64,000 nt of DNA, from positions 32,652-96,651 of the forward strand of contig JABABQ010000056.1 of NCBI GenBank assembly GCA_014238155.1, read 5' to 3'. The notes beneath the pieces are model-generated. The model had not been told where the DNA came from. It made no database searches and worked only from the letters and a program-made list of their open reading frames with translations. The number at the start of each line of letters is the position of its first letter. The first letter of the stretch is position 1. The stretch comes from Rhizobiaceae bacterium (GTDB lineage Bacteria; Pseudomonadota; Alphaproteobacteria; Rhizobiales; Rhizobiaceae). This document shows positions 52,369 to 62,441 of this stretch, one piece after another. Position numbers and translations under genes: made by a program.

Positions 52369-54450
52369 TCAATTTCCAGCAAAGATGTCAATGCATCCGT
52401 CAGTCTGACAAATCGCCCGACGGCTGGAGGGAATAACTATCGTTGTTTCGTCTTCGGTGATGACGGCGGGACCCGATACCGAGCTGCCGGATTGCATATT
52501 TTCCCGCAGCACAACATGTGCACTGGTTTCCTCTCCAAGGGCTGGGTCAAACAGCTGCCGGGTGGACTCTATTTCAGCCAAGCCGGCTTCTCCGGCTTCC
52601 TGGATAATTGCTTTGACCGGTATCGGCGGAGTGGTTGCATTGACGGCCCAGACGGTGATCTCAACATCCATGCCGGCAACCGGCCTGCCAAAAAGCTTTG
52701 TGTAATCCTCTTCAAACAGGCGCAGGAATGTATCGGCATCGGGATTTAATGCTTGCACCTGGCTCAGCGTAATCGGGATCTCCCAACCCTGGCCGGTATA
52801 GCGCATATAGACTTTGAAATCGCAAAGTATTTCAGCTTTGGCATCGCAGTTTCTGACGAAACCGGTCGATTCGCTTTGCAGGTCTTTCAGCAGGGAGGTG
52901 ATTTTTGCAGGGTTGAAATCCGACAGTTTCATGTAAACAGAGCGGTTGGCTTCAAAGCTAAACGGGGCTCGCAGGAAGCCGATGGCTGAACCAACTCCAG
53001 CTCCCGGTGGAACCAGAAGTCTGTCGACTCCAAGCTTTTCACACAAGCGACCTGCATGCAGCGGAGCTGCACCGCCAAATGCAATCATCGTGTATTCAGA
53101 AAGATCCTCGCCATTTTCAACCGCGTGTACTCGGGCTGCATTGGCCATATTTTCATCGACCACTTCGGCCAACCCAAATGCTGCGGTCTGTGCATCCATG
53201 TCGAGTATTTCACCAAGCCCGATTTCCAGAGCCCTTGAGGAATTGTCCGTGCTGAGCTGCATCGTCCCTCCGGCGAAATTGTCGGGGTCGAGCCTTCCCA
53301 GAATCAAATCCGCGTCTGTTACTGCCGGGTTTTCGCCACCGCGACCATAACAGGCCGGCCCGGGCTCAGAGCCGGCAGATTCCGGCCCTACCCGAATTTG
53401 CCGCAGCGAATCCACATGAGCCAGCGAGCCACCGCCCGCTCCGATTTCGACCATGTCGATGACAGGAATTGAGATTGGCATTCCCGAGCCTTTTTTGAAG
53501 CGATAGGTGCGCGCAACTTCAAATACCCGGCTGGTTTTGGGAGTTTGATTTTTAATCAGACAAATCTTTGCGGTCGTGCCGCCCATATCGAAAGATAATA
53601 CCTTGTCGAGATTGTATCGCGCGGCGATGTGGGCCGCGAAAACTGCTCCTCCAGCGGGACCCGATTCAACCAACCGAACTGGAAATTCTGCGGCGCTTTC
53701 AATCGAGATAATGCCACCGCCAGAATGCATCAAAAAGATGTTGCAGGTGATGCCCTCGTCGCGAAGCCGACCTTCGAGCCGACCAAGATAGGATTTCATC
53801 AAAGGCTTAATATAGGCATTGGCGACCACTGTATTGAAACGTTCGTATTCGCGCATCTGAGGAGAGACTTCGGACGATATGGAAATCATCGCGTTGGGGA
53901 GTTTCTGCTGGAGAACTTCGCGAACCATTTTTTCGTGGCTGTCATTGGCATAGGAATGAATAAGACCGACTGCGACGCTGACATAACCAGCTTCCGCCAG
54001 CTGATCTGCGACCGCTTCAACTTCCTCGCGATCGAGGGTAATCAACACGTTGCCACGGGCATCGATGCGCTCTTCAACCGTATAGCGTCGATAGCGGGGC
54101 AATAGCGGCTCGGGCAGGTTGAGATTCAGGTCATATTGCTCAAACCGCGACTCGGTGCGCATTTCGATGACGTCACGAAACCCCTTGGTCGTGATCAGCG
54201 CGGTTTTGGCCCCGCGCCGCTCAATGAGTGCGTTGGTTGCCAGGGTTGTTCCGTGAATAATCTGGCCAACTTCGCCGGGTTGAATGCCAGCTTTGGCGCA
54301 AACCTGAGCGATGCCGTCGATGATTGCGTTTTCCGGAGCCGCATAGGTTGTCAAAACCTTTGTCGAGGTTTGTTTGCCGTCGATTTCCAACACGACATCG
54401 GTAAACGTGCCGCCGATATCAACACCCATGCGGACTGAAGAATTCGCCAT
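52369..54450 (-). CDS. hyuA: Hydantoinase A / oxoprolinase family ATPase subunit
   Basis: The 693-residue HyuA-type subunit has the ASKHA-fold ATP site: RMGVDIGGTFTDVVLEIDG at the start, HGTTLATNALIERRGAKTALITTKGFRDV and LSFDMGGTTAKICLI in the middle, and GAGGGSLAHVDSLRQIRVGPESAG. ATG at 54448-54450 is used; an 11-codon longer reading adds no similarity. Together with HyuB it would open a cyclic amide or activate a related substrate using ATP; which one is unknown. Confidence 0.93.
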   Translation of the reverse strand: MANSSVRMGVDIGGTFTDVVLEIDGKQTSTKVLTTYAAPENAIIDGIAQVCAKAGIQPGEVGQIIHGTTLATNALIERRGAKTALITTKGFRDVIEMRTESRFEQYDLNLNLPEPLLPRYRRYTVEERIDARGNVLITLDREEVEAVADQLAEAGYVSVAVGLIHSYANDSHEKMVREVLQQKLPNAMISISSEVSPQMREYERFNTVVANAYIKPLMKSYLGRLEGRLRDEGITCNIFLMHSGGGIISIESAAEFPVRLVESGPAGGAVFAAHIAARYNLDKVLSFDMGGTTAKICLIKNQTPKTSRVFEVARTYRFKKGSGMPISIPVIDMVEIGAGGGSLAHVDSLRQIRVGPESAGSEPGPACYGRGGENPAVTDADLILGRLDPDNFAGGTMQLSTDNSSRALEIGLGEILDMDAQTAAFGLAEVVDENMANAARVHAVENGEDLSEYTMIAFGGAAPLHAGRLCEKLGVDRLLVPPGAGVGSAIGFLRAPFSFEANRSVYMKLSDFNPAKITSLLKDLQSESTGFVRNCDAKAEILCDFKVYMRYTGQGWEIPITLSQVQALNPDADTFLRLFEEDYTKLFGRPVAGMDVEITVWAVNATTPPIPVKAIIQEAGEAGLAEIESTRQLFDPALGEETSAHVVLRENMQSGSSVSGPAVITEDETTIVIPSSRRAICQTDGCIDIFAGN

Positions 54451-54543
54451 CTGCTGAACTCCAATATTTCTGCCAGAGGGCAATCTAGCAATCTGAAGAA
54501 GATAAGAAAAATTATATTAATGCATCGCGAGGATAATGATTTG

Positions 54544-55458
54544 TTATTCTATGCCTAAGCCGCCCTTTGGATAGTTCAGGGCAATGTCCTTGGCCAGCCT
54601 GGCCATATCGGCGACAACCGCCGGCGTGGCGCTGGCATCGTAGCGGGCCAGAAATTCTAATGGTTCAGGAACCCACGTATAATGGATGACGCTCAATTGA
54701 CCGTCCTCCAGATAGCGCTGCACCATCGCCGCAGGAACAGCAGTTATTCCCATGCGCTCAATCGCCATGTGAATGCAGGACGAGATGCTGCTTGATGATA
54801 TCAAATTGGTATTGCGGCCCTTTTTGCCACCAAAGTGGGCTTCGATTTCTGGATATTGTTTTGCTTCTCTTGAATGCGCCAATATGGGGAAAGTCTGCAT
54901 GTCCTGCTTGGAAGGCTGATCCAATTCGGTGATGTTCAGTTCAGGTGATCCGACCCAGATGAAAGGAAACCTACCCAAATCTTCACTGCCCGAAGTGGCG
55001 CGTACAAACGGTCCATTTTGAAAAGCAATGTCGATTGAACGTGAGAATAGTTGTGGCTTTAGGTTGGTTGAAAGATCCACAACAAGTTCGATGTTAAGAT
55101 ATGGAAATTGTTCCTTTACCGCCCGCAGGAATTGCCGCAGCCAGGTATTGGCAATCATTTCGGTAACACCAAGTTTTATTGTGCTTGCAGTCTGACTGGC
55201 CCGACCGGCCGTATCGACAAAATATTCCGCCGCGCGCAATATCTGGCGAGCAGCTTCCAACATCTGTTTGCCTTTGGCGGTCAGGCGAACCGACCCGGCG
55301 TCGCGCTCCATCAATTTGACGCCAAGAGCTTGTTCCAACTTAATCAGCCGGGTTGAGATATTTGGTTGCGTCGTGTTCAACCGGTCGGCGGCACGGCGAA
55401 AGCTTTGCAGGTCGGCCACCCACACAAAAGCCTCGATTTGCTTAAAATTGATGTTCAT
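54544..55458 (-). CDS. LysR family transcriptional regulator
   Basis: The 304-residue protein has the LysR helix-turn-helix (FKQIEAFVWVADLQSFRRAADRLNTTQPNISTRLIKLEQALGVKLMERD) and an effector-binding domain. ATG at 55456-55458 (MNINFKQIEAF) is preferred to a 14-codon longer reading. It lies upstream of and in the same direction as hyuA (93-base gap), and divergent from the FAD-GcvT gene 331 bases away, so it could control either. No clear T-N11-A box was singled out. Confidence 0.92.
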   Translation of the reverse strand: MNINFKQIEAFVWVADLQSFRRAADRLNTTQPNISTRLIKLEQALGVKLMERDAGSVRLTAKGKQMLEAARQILRAAEYFVDTAGRASQTASTIKLGVTEMIANTWLRQFLRAVKEQFPYLNIELVVDLSTNLKPQLFSRSIDIAFQNGPFVRATSGSEDLGRFPFIWVGSPELNITELDQPSKQDMQTFPILAHSREAKQYPEIEAHFGGKKGRNTNLISSSSISSCIHMAIERMGITAVPAAMVQRYLEDGQLSVIHYTWVPEPLEFLARYDASATPAVVADMARLAKDIALNYPKGGLGIE

Positions 55459-55789
55459 GGATTGAGGAACCCCGTGCGATGAACCGAATTGATGAAACAA
55501 TAATCATATCTGTGGATCGTAGAAGGGCAATAGGATTGTCTTTCGTTATCCTGGGGCCGTTCCTTCAGAACTATACCGACTGACCAGGAACGGTTCTGGG
55601 TGGCGATATTGCGGTTAATTTGGGCGAAATGCTCTTAATCTGCCTGATTTGAATTGCGATATGATGCGGACTGGGGCGATAAAATCGACCAAAGATATGG
55701 AGCAGGATTTCGGTGCGTCTGAGATTGCGGGCAGGCTTTTGCAGCTGATATCAGTCGATAAGTGAATCGAATATGGGCAGGAGAGACCT
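55459..55789. promoter_or_regulatory. Divergent region between LysR and the FAD-GcvT gene
   Basis: The 331-base gap should hold both promoters. It includes an 8-base inverted repeat, CCGTTCCT at 55557-55564 and AGGAACGG at 55586-55593, 21 bases apart. AGGAGAGACC just before 55790 is the ribosome-binding site of the downstream gene. I looked for a glycine riboswitch and saw none. Confidence 0.4.
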
Positions 55790-58264
55790 ATGACAAACGA
55801 CACCATGGCGCAGTCGACTTTAAATATTCAAAAGGACGACGCGGGTGGCAAGAAGCCGCTGCCAGGTCACGCAAAATGTGTGGTGATCGGCGGTGGCGTT
55901 GTTGGCTGTTCGGTTCTTTTCCACCTGGCAAAATTTGGCTGGAAAGAAACAATCCTGCTGGAACGCAATGAACTGACGTCAGGCTCTTCATGGCATGCGG
56001 CAGGGCAAATCCACACAATCAGTTCCGACCCAAATATTTCGCGGCTGCAGAGCTATACCATCAACCTGTACAAGGAGATCGAAGAGCTTTCCGGCCAGTC
56101 TGTTGGATTGAATCTGACCGGTGGATTTTATCTGGCATCCAACAAGACGTGGTATGACTATCTCAAGCGGGAACGTTCGAAAGCGCGCTATATGGGGCTC
56201 AATCAGGAGTTTATTTCACCTGAAGAAGTTGCGCGACGCCATCCGCTGATTGATCCGCGACACTATCATGCAGCGCTTTGGGACGATCAGGACGGAGATC
56301 TTGACCCATCAGGAACAACCTATGCATTTGCCAAGGCGGCGCGGCATTACGGGGGTCAGTATTTTACCCACACGCCGGTTACCGAAACCAAGATGCGCTC
56401 CGATGGTCAGTGGGACGTAGTCACCCACAGAGGCACCATTATTGCTGAGCACGTCGTCAATTGTGGTGGCCTGTGGGCTCGTGAAGTTGGCCAATTGGCT
56501 GGTCTCAACTTGCCGGTACAACCGATGGAGCATCATTATCTGTTAACTGAGAGGATTGATGAAGTCGCCGAAGCCGGCCACCGGTTGCCCTGTGGTTTTG
56601 ATTATGAAGCCAACCTGTATTTTCGTCAGGAGCGCGATGGCATGCTGCTCGGCACCTATGAACCCAAGGGCACGCCTTGGAAGGTCGAAGGCACGCCTTG
56701 GGATTTTGGCCACGAGTTGCTGCAGCCCGATCTGGAGCGGATTGCTGATCGGCTGGAACTGGGGTTCGAACGAATCCCGGCGCTTGCCAATGCCGGCATT
56801 CGCCAGTCGATCAATGGGCCATTTACGTTTGGTCCGGATGGAAACCCAATGATCGGGCCAGTTCCGGGGATGCGCAATTATTGGTGTGCCGTGGGTGTAA
56901 TGGCTGGATTCTGTCAGGGTGGTGGTGTTGGTCTGACATTGGCTGAATGGATGATCGACGGGGAACCTTCCATTGATGTCTGGGCAATGGATGTTGCCCG
57001 GTTTGGAACCTGGGCGTCTCCCGACTGGGGCACGGTGAAAAGCACCGAAAACTACGAACGCCGCTTCGTCATGACATTTCCCAATGAAACTTTGCCCAAG
57101 GGACGGATGCAGCAGACAACGGCCCTCTATGACCGTCTGGTGGCGAAAGGTGCAAGGATGGGTCAGGCTTTCGGGCTGGAACATGCGCTGTGGTTTGCAG
57201 ACAATCCTGAAGATGCCTGGGAAGACCCGACATTTGAACGCAACCGAAGTCACGAATATGTGGCTCGGGAGTGCGAAGCCGTGCGTAACTCGGTCGGTGG
57301 AATCGAGATTGCCAATTTTGCAAAACATTTGGTGAAGGGGTCCGGAGCAAGACAGTGGCTGGACAAAACCATGGCTGGGCATGTTCCCAGGCCGGGTCGC
57401 ATAAGCCTGACCCCCATGCTGACTGAGAAAGGGCGGCTCTATGGCGATCTCACGGTGGCCTGTCTGGGCGAAGAAGAATTCATGCTGTTCGGGTCTGGTG
57501 CAATGCAGGATGCGCATAGTCGTTTCTTCTCCAAAACCATACCGGAGGGGGTTGAGCATCAGAACCAGACTGAAGAGTGGCATGGAATATCATTGTCGGG
57601 TCCAAAATCTCGGGAGCTTCTGGGTCGCATCACGCGTCATGATGTCAGCGGCGAAGCATTCAAATTCCGGGATTGCTGCAAAACATTTGTTGGCGGCGTA
57701 CCGGTCGTTTTGAGCCGCATTAGTTTCTCCGGTGAGCTTGGCTATGAAATCTATTGCCGCCCGCAATATTTGCTCAAACTGTCCGAGGCCATCGAGATGG
57801 CCGGAGCCGATCTTGGCTATAAGTGGTACGGCAATCGCTGCCTGATGTCCTTGCGCCTGGAAAAAGGCTGGGGCGCGTGGTCGTTGGAATTCCGGCCTGA
57901 CTTCAACGCGATTGAAAGTGGCTTGGAAGTCTTCATCAACTGGAATAAGGAATTCGTTGGCAAGCAGGCGACACTGGCCATCAAACAACACGGCGTCTCC
58001 CGCAAATTGGTAACGCTGGTAATCGACACCAAAATTGATGTCACACTTGATGAGGCCGTGCTGAAAAATGGAGAAGCCGTGGGCTATATTACATCGGGTG
58101 GTTATGCTCCTCACGTCAAAAAATCGATGGCCATGGCCTATGTCGGTATTGAGCACGCCGAGCCGGGGAGTGCGTTACAGGTGGAGATTTTGGGCGAATT
58201 GTGTGACGCCGAAATATTGGGCGGACCGATTTATGACGCAAACGGCGTCAACATGCGTTCCTAG
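55790..58264 (+). CDS. FAD oxidoreductase fused to GcvT (dimethylglycine/sarcosine dehydrogenase-like)
   Basis: The 824-residue enzyme has an N-terminal DAO-type FAD domain (CVVIGGGVVGCSVLFHLAKFG, about 30-50; His69 in SGSSWHAAGQ at the site of covalent FAD attachment in this family), a middle domain (FAO_M type, about 400-440) and C-terminal GCV_T plus GCV_T_C domains (about 450-820; SFSGELGYEIYCRPQYLL, RLEKGWGAW). This is the arrangement of dimethylglycine and sarcosine dehydrogenases, which strip an N-methyl group and pass it to tetrahydrofolate. It is followed by kbl-tdh, so glycine/one-carbon metabolism is the theme. The exact amine is unknown. Confidence 0.9.
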   Translation: MTNDTMAQSTLNIQKDDAGGKKPLPGHAKCVVIGGGVVGCSVLFHLAKFGWKETILLERNELTSGSSWHAAGQIHTISSDPNISRLQSYTINLYKEIEELSGQSVGLNLTGGFYLASNKTWYDYLKRERSKARYMGLNQEFISPEEVARRHPLIDPRHYHAALWDDQDGDLDPSGTTYAFAKAARHYGGQYFTHTPVTETKMRSDGQWDVVTHRGTIIAEHVVNCGGLWAREVGQLAGLNLPVQPMEHHYLLTERIDEVAEAGHRLPCGFDYEANLYFRQERDGMLLGTYEPKGTPWKVEGTPWDFGHELLQPDLERIADRLELGFERIPALANAGIRQSINGPFTFGPDGNPMIGPVPGMRNYWCAVGVMAGFCQGGGVGLTLAEWMIDGEPSIDVWAMDVARFGTWASPDWGTVKSTENYERRFVMTFPNETLPKGRMQQTTALYDRLVAKGARMGQAFGLEHALWFADNPEDAWEDPTFERNRSHEYVARECEAVRNSVGGIEIANFAKHLVKGSGARQWLDKTMAGHVPRPGRISLTPMLTEKGRLYGDLTVACLGEEEFMLFGSGAMQDAHSRFFSKTIPEGVEHQNQTEEWHGISLSGPKSRELLGRITRHDVSGEAFKFRDCCKTFVGGVPVVLSRISFSGELGYEIYCRPQYLLKLSEAIEMAGADLGYKWYGNRCLMSLRLEKGWGAWSLEFRPDFNAIESGLEVFINWNKEFVGKQATLAIKQHGVSRKLVTLVIDTKIDVTLDEAVLKNGEAVGYITSGGYAPHVKKSMAMAYVGIEHAEPGSALQVEILGELCDAEILGGPIYDANGVNMRS

Positions 58265-58316
58265 AGTAAGTTTCATTCAAATAGATTCATCCAAGCAGAT
58301 TCAATTGGCCGGATTT

Positions 58317-58343
58317 GATTCCATTTGCGCCTGAACGGTTCTA
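58317..58343 (-). repeat. Short dispersed repeat, diverged copy 3
   Basis: On the minus strand from 58343 it reads TAGAACCGTTCAGGCGCAAA then TGGAATC. It keeps the TAGARCCGTTC head and the AAATGGA tail of copies 1 and 2 but differs in the middle. It lies between the FAD-GcvT and kbl genes. Confidence 0.5.
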
Positions 58344-58395
58344 GGATCGGAACTGATCGTCCACGTGCCATTTACGACTGTTTGGGAGACCGCAG

Positions 58396-59592
58396 ATGAA
58401 CCACCAACTCAACGACCATCTGGAGGAACAACTGAAAGGACTTCGCGATACCGGCCTGTTCAAGTCTGAGCGCATAATATCGAGCAAGCAGGCCGGTACG
58501 GTCAGTTTGTCTTCGGGTAGACGGGTCATCAATCTTTGTGCCAACAATTATCTGGGACTGTCGGATAATCCTGACCTTATCCGTAGCGGATGCGAGGCGC
58601 TGGAACGTTATGGATATGGCATGTCGTCAGTGCGTTTTATTTGCGGCACGCAAGAAGAACACAAGACGCTGGAAGCCCGCCTGTCGTCGTTTCTGGGCAT
58701 GGAGGATACCATCCTCTACTCATCCTGTTTTGATGCAAATGCGGGCCTGTTTGAAACCTTGCTGGGACCTGAAGACGCAATCATTTCTGATGCGCTGAAC
58801 CATGCCTCGATCATCGATGGAATTCGGTTGTGTAAGGCGAAAAGATTTCGCTATGCCAACTCGGATATGGCGGATTTGGAAGCCAGGCTGCAGGAGGCAA
58901 ATAGTGCGGGTGCACGGTTCAAGATGATCGCAACGGATGGTGTGTTTTCCATGGATGGCTATCTGGCAAAACTGGCTGAAATCTGTGATCTGGCCGACAG
59001 GTATGACGCAATGGTGATGGTTGATGACAGCCACGCCGTTGGTTTTATGGGGGCAGGTGGCCGCGGCACCCATGAACATTGCGGAGTCCTGGGGCGGGTT
59101 GATATTTTGACAGGTACGCTCGGCAAGGCGCTGGGAGGCGCTTCGGGGGGCTATACGGCTGCCAGCCGGCAGGTGGTTGAATGGCTGCGGCAGCGGTCGC
59201 GCCCCTATTTGTTTTCCAACACGCTGGCACCGGTGATTGCCGCAACTTCGCTCAAGGTGATTGATATGCTGGAGGCTTCGAGGGAGCGACAGAAGCTGCT
59301 GTTCGAAAACGCTGAGCACTTTCGAAACCGTATGTCGGCGGCAGGGTTTGATCTGCTGCCGGGGGAACATCCGATAATCCCGGTTATGCTGCACGATCCG
59401 AAACTGGCACAGGAAATGGCCGCGCGACTGGAAGAAAAAGGTGTCTATGTCGCGCCATTCAGCTTTCCCGTTGTGCCAAAAGGCCAGGATCGTATTCGAA
59501 CTCAGATGTCGGCGGCGCACAGCCGCGAGGAACTGGATCAGGCCATTGATGCCTTCATTGAAGTTGGCCAGGACATGGAGTTGATCCAATGA
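58396..59592 (+). CDS. kbl: Glycine C-acetyltransferase (2-amino-3-ketobutyrate CoA ligase)
   Basis: This PLP enzyme splits 2-amino-3-ketobutyrate with CoA into glycine and acetyl-CoA. The 398 residues match E. coli Kbl in length and in Lys244 ([13 protein letters not shown]), the Schiff-base lysine, with [10 protein letters not shown] before it. It starts with ATG at 58396 behind GGGAG and overlaps tdh by four bases, so threonine breakdown is coupled. Confidence 0.98.
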   Translation: MNHQLNDHLEEQLKGLRDTGLFKSERIISSKQAGTVSLSSGRRVINLCANNYLGLSDNPDLIRSGCEALERYGYGMSSVRFICGTQEEHKTLEARLSSFLGMEDTILYSSCFDANAGLFETLLGPEDAIISDALNHASIIDGIRLCKAKRFRYANSDMADLEARLQEANSAGARFKMIATDGVFSMDGYLAKLAEICDLADRYDAMVMVDDSHAVGFMGAGGRGTHEHCGVLGRVDILTGTLGKALGGASGGYTAASRQVVEWLRQRSRPYLFSNTLAPVIAATSLKVIDMLEASRERQKLLFENAEHFRNRMSAAGFDLLPGEHPIIPVMLHDPKLAQEMAARLEEKGVYVAPFSFPVVPKGQDRIRTQMSAAHSREELDQAIDAFIEVGQDMELIQ

Positions 59593-60626
59593 GCAATAAG
59601 ATGAAAGCGCTGGTGAAAGCCAAGCCGGAACCCGGTCTTTGGATGGAATATGTTGATGTTCCTGAACCGGATCCAGATGAAGTGCTGATCCGGGTCAAGA
59701 AATCCGCTATTTGCGGCACCGATTTTCACATCTGGAATTGGGACGAATGGTCGGCGAAAACCGTGCCCGTACCTATGGTCGTGGGTCATGAATTTTGCGG
59801 TGAGATTGTCGATACCGGCAGTGCGGCGCGCAAATTTGAAGTCGGCCAGCGGGTGTCTGGCGAGGGTCATATCGTATGCGGCATTTGCCGCAATTGTCGC
59901 GCCGGGCGCGGTCATCTTTGCCGTAACACATTGGGTGTTGGCGTTAACCGACCAGGCAGTTTTGCTGAATATCTTTGTATCCCGGAAGACAATGTGGTTC
60001 CGATCCCCGGCGACATTTCAGATGAGATCGCAGCGATATTTGATCCATTGGGCAATGCCGTTCACACGGCTTTGAGCTTTGATCTTGTCGGCGAAGATGT
60101 ATTGGTCACAGGCGCCGGGCCAATCGGCATAATGGGCGCGCTGGTGGCCCAAAGAGTTGGTGCCCGCAAGGTGGTGATTACCGATCTCAGCCCGTTTCGC
60201 ATGCAACTGGCCAAGCGGCTTGGGGTGCAGCATGTGGTCAATGCAGCCGAACAGGATTTGAGCGACGTGATGCGCGATATTGGCATGACTGAAGGATTTG
60301 ATGTGGGGCTTGAAATGTCCGGGGCCGCGCCGGCGATGAGAGATATGATCGACAAGATGAACAATGGCGGCAAGATCGCCTTGCTGGGCATCGCCTCGAC
60401 TGAATTTGCGGTCGACTGGAACAAGATCATTTTCAAAATGCTGCATGTCAAAGGCATATATGGCCGTGAGATCTTTGAAACCTGGTACAAAATGATTGCG
60501 CTGGTGCAAAGCGGTCTGGATCTGACCGATCTGATCACTCATCGAATTTCAATTGATGACTTTCAGCAGGGGTTTGACGCTATCGCTTCGGGGGAAGCTG
60601 GCAAGGTGGTGATGGACTGGGAATGA
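59589..60626 (+). CDS. tdh: L-threonine 3-dehydrogenase
   Basis: This zinc medium-chain dehydrogenase oxidises threonine to 2-amino-3-ketobutyrate, the substrate of Kbl. The 345 residues show catalytic zinc ligands Cys42 (AICGTDFH) and His67-Glu68 (GHEF), the structural four-Cys loop ([15 protein letters not shown]) and the NAD fold [16 protein letters not shown]. It overlaps kbl by four bases. Confidence 0.98.
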   Translation: MSNKMKALVKAKPEPGLWMEYVDVPEPDPDEVLIRVKKSAICGTDFHIWNWDEWSAKTVPVPMVVGHEFCGEIVDTGSAARKFEVGQRVSGEGHIVCGICRNCRAGRGHLCRNTLGVGVNRPGSFAEYLCIPEDNVVPIPGDISDEIAAIFDPLGNAVHTALSFDLVGEDVLVTGAGPIGIMGALVAQRVGARKVVITDLSPFRMQLAKRLGVQHVVNAAEQDLSDVMRDIGMTEGFDVGLEMSGAAPAMRDMIDKMNNGGKIALLGIASTEFAVDWNKIIFKMLHVKGIYGREIFETWYKMIALVQSGLDLTDLITHRISIDDFQQGFDAIASGEAGKVVMDWE

Positions 60627-60650
60627 TCAGCAAGGATCACCGTTTTATGG

Positions 60651-61826
60651 TCATGTTGACCTTTGGTCCGGACTGGGTGGCGATTTCGATTTGAAATAGC
60701 GAAATATCAGGGCCGCAGGAACCACCAGTGCAAACAGAACCATACCCAACACAAGCGGATCATCGGGGCGTTCGCGAAGGTCGAAAATGTATCCCGCAAT
60801 CGGCGGGCTTGCTGTCATGATGGCGTAGTAGACGGTGAAAAAGACCCCCATGCCAAAGGCCCGCGTTTCTGATCGAACTGCCTGCCCGATCAGCGCCATG
60901 ATAACACCGGCAGGGGCCATGCCAAGAAGACCGAACAACAGGCTTGCTGGTATGCCGGCACCAGGAACCTGAATGAGAAGCAATGCTGCCACAGCACCGG
61001 TCATGCAAATCAATAAAATAAGATCCCGTCGACCAAACCGATCGGCAATTAAACCACAAGTAGTGCCAGATATTATCATGACCCAGCTTCCGAAGCTGAC
61101 GACCGAGGCCGCGGTCAAGTCTGAACTTCCAAACGAAACCAGCACATTGGGTGCAAATGCGAGATAAACCACATAGCCAGCGTTGAATACGCCCCAGGCG
61201 GTTCCTGCGCAAATCACCAAACGCCATTCCTGAAGCGTCATGGACAGCATTGCGCGTCCCTTTTGAGGAGAATGATCAGTTGGCGAGCGGTAAATTGTCA
61301 TGACCGCGATGGCCGCAAGGCCGCAATAGACCGAGGCCACCAAAAATGGTGCATGCCAGTCAAATGTCAGAGCCAGCCAGGTATGACCAATCTGGCCCAT
61401 GGCGATACCAAACGGCCAACTCATTACCAGGATACTCATGGCAGTCGCCATCTCACGCCCTTCGAACCAATCGGCGATCATTTTGCTGAAATAGAGCGTC
61501 GCGAACAGAAACCCCGCTCCGGCGATGACCCGTCCCAATCCGATGGTCCAGCCATCTGCGGCAAATCCGGAAACAATGCCACCCAATGATAGTGCGCCGA
61601 GTCCCAGACCTGCCAGAACACGGTCAGATGCAAATCGACCCGAAAAGCCTGCCGGCAGAGCGAGAAACAGCCCGGGCGCCATAAACAACCCAATCAACAG
61701 TCCGATCTGGGCGTAGTCGAAACCGAAGGCGACAACGAGATCGTCGCCAACGGAGGCCAGAGTTTGAAATTGGAAACCAAGTCCAATGCGGGCAAAAAAC
61801 AGCAGTGCCAGCATCTGCCAGCGCAT
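60651..61826 (-). CDS. MFS transporter
   Basis: The 391-residue protein has 12 membrane spans of the major facilitator fold, with the loop 2-3 type motif FSGRFASDRVLAGLGLG and a second one, GLIADRFGRRDLILL. ATG at 61824-61826 overlaps the stop of the NTF2-like gene (TAATG) and is preferred over a TTG three codons upstream. Substrate unknown. Convergent with tdh. Confidence 0.87.
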   Translation of the reverse strand: MRWQMLALLFFARIGLGFQFQTLASVGDDLVVAFGFDYAQIGLLIGLFMAPGLFLALPAGFSGRFASDRVLAGLGLGALSLGGIVSGFAADGWTIGLGRVIAGAGFLFATLYFSKMIADWFEGREMATAMSILVMSWPFGIAMGQIGHTWLALTFDWHAPFLVASVYCGLAAIAVMTIYRSPTDHSPQKGRAMLSMTLQEWRLVICAGTAWGVFNAGYVVYLAFAPNVLVSFGSSDLTAASVVSFGSWVMIISGTTCGLIADRFGRRDLILLICMTGAVAALLLIQVPGAGIPASLLFGLLGMAPAGVIMALIGQAVRSETRAFGMGVFFTVYYAIMTASPPIAGYIFDLRERPDDPLVLGMVLFALVVPAALIFRYFKSKSPPSPDQRST

Positions 61827-62239
61827 TACGCCCAACCAAGCTGGCGCAGCGCGTGCCCGTCATTCCAGACTTTGGTCATGTGTTTGACTTTTCCACCCTC
61901 CAGCGAAATCAAATAGACATAATCTGAAGCGACCGCATTTCCTGTCGGTGCAGCTGGACCGCCTTCTCCGGTTTGGGTTCCGAGAAAGGCGGCTGCGGCC
62001 ACCACAATTCCACGCTCAGCGTCGCATGCAAACGCCTTTAATTCATAATGTCCGTCGGGCACTGGTCCCAAAAGGCCCTTCGTCCATTCGGTATAATCAG
62101 CAACACTTGTGATATCGGCGAGCGCATCTGCCTGGCAGTCAAATGTTGCACCGTCGTGGCACCAGGCCTTGCAGACGTCCCATCCCTGACCGGTTTCGCA
62201 AGCTTCAAAGAATTCGCGGGCGGTTTGTTCATCTGTCAT
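61826..62239 (-). CDS. NTF2-like (SnoaL-type) small protein
   Basis: The 137-residue protein has the NTF2-like cone fold pattern: ACETGQGWDVCKAWCHDGATFDCQ, YTEWTKGLLGPVPDGHYEL and VYLISLEGGKVKHMTKVWND. GGAGG eight bases before the ATG at 62237-62239 fixes the start (MTDEQTAREF); longer readings are possible but poorer. It ends by overlapping the MFS start. It may be an enzyme (isomerase, hydrolase) or binding protein; no function can be assigned. Confidence 0.82.
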   Translation of the reverse strand: MTDEQTAREFFEACETGQGWDVCKAWCHDGATFDCQADALADITSVADYTEWTKGLLGPVPDGHYELKAFACDAERGIVVAAAAFLGTQTGEGGPAAPTGNAVASDYVYLISLEGGKVKHMTKVWNDGHALRQLGWA

Positions 62240-62441
62240 CAGGGTGTCCTCCATGTAATGGCGGGCAAAATTGGCCACCGGGAAACTGATATTGACCCAT
62301 GCGGCCCGAGCTCGCCATCATGCATATGATGTAAATTTAATCTGATTTTGCAGTATTTGCTCTACTGCAATTGCGCGATTACCTCTTTTGCGGGCATGGT
62401 TTGAACTGAGAACAATTGTACCAGTCAACGGAGTGCTGCAG

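Noticed and set aside
55501..55789. A glycine riboswitch before the FAD-GcvT gene
   Set aside because: No tandem aptamer-like conserved blocks were found; GGAGAG here is just the ribosome-binding site.
56543..57583. A 346-codon open frame antisense to the FAD-GcvT gene
   Set aside because: It lies wholly opposite a well-supported gene, lacks recognisable motifs and arises from codon-bias effects; no ribosome-binding site was seen.
58720..59589. A 289-codon open frame antisense to kbl
   Set aside because: Fully covered by kbl, which has intact motifs; a composition artefact.
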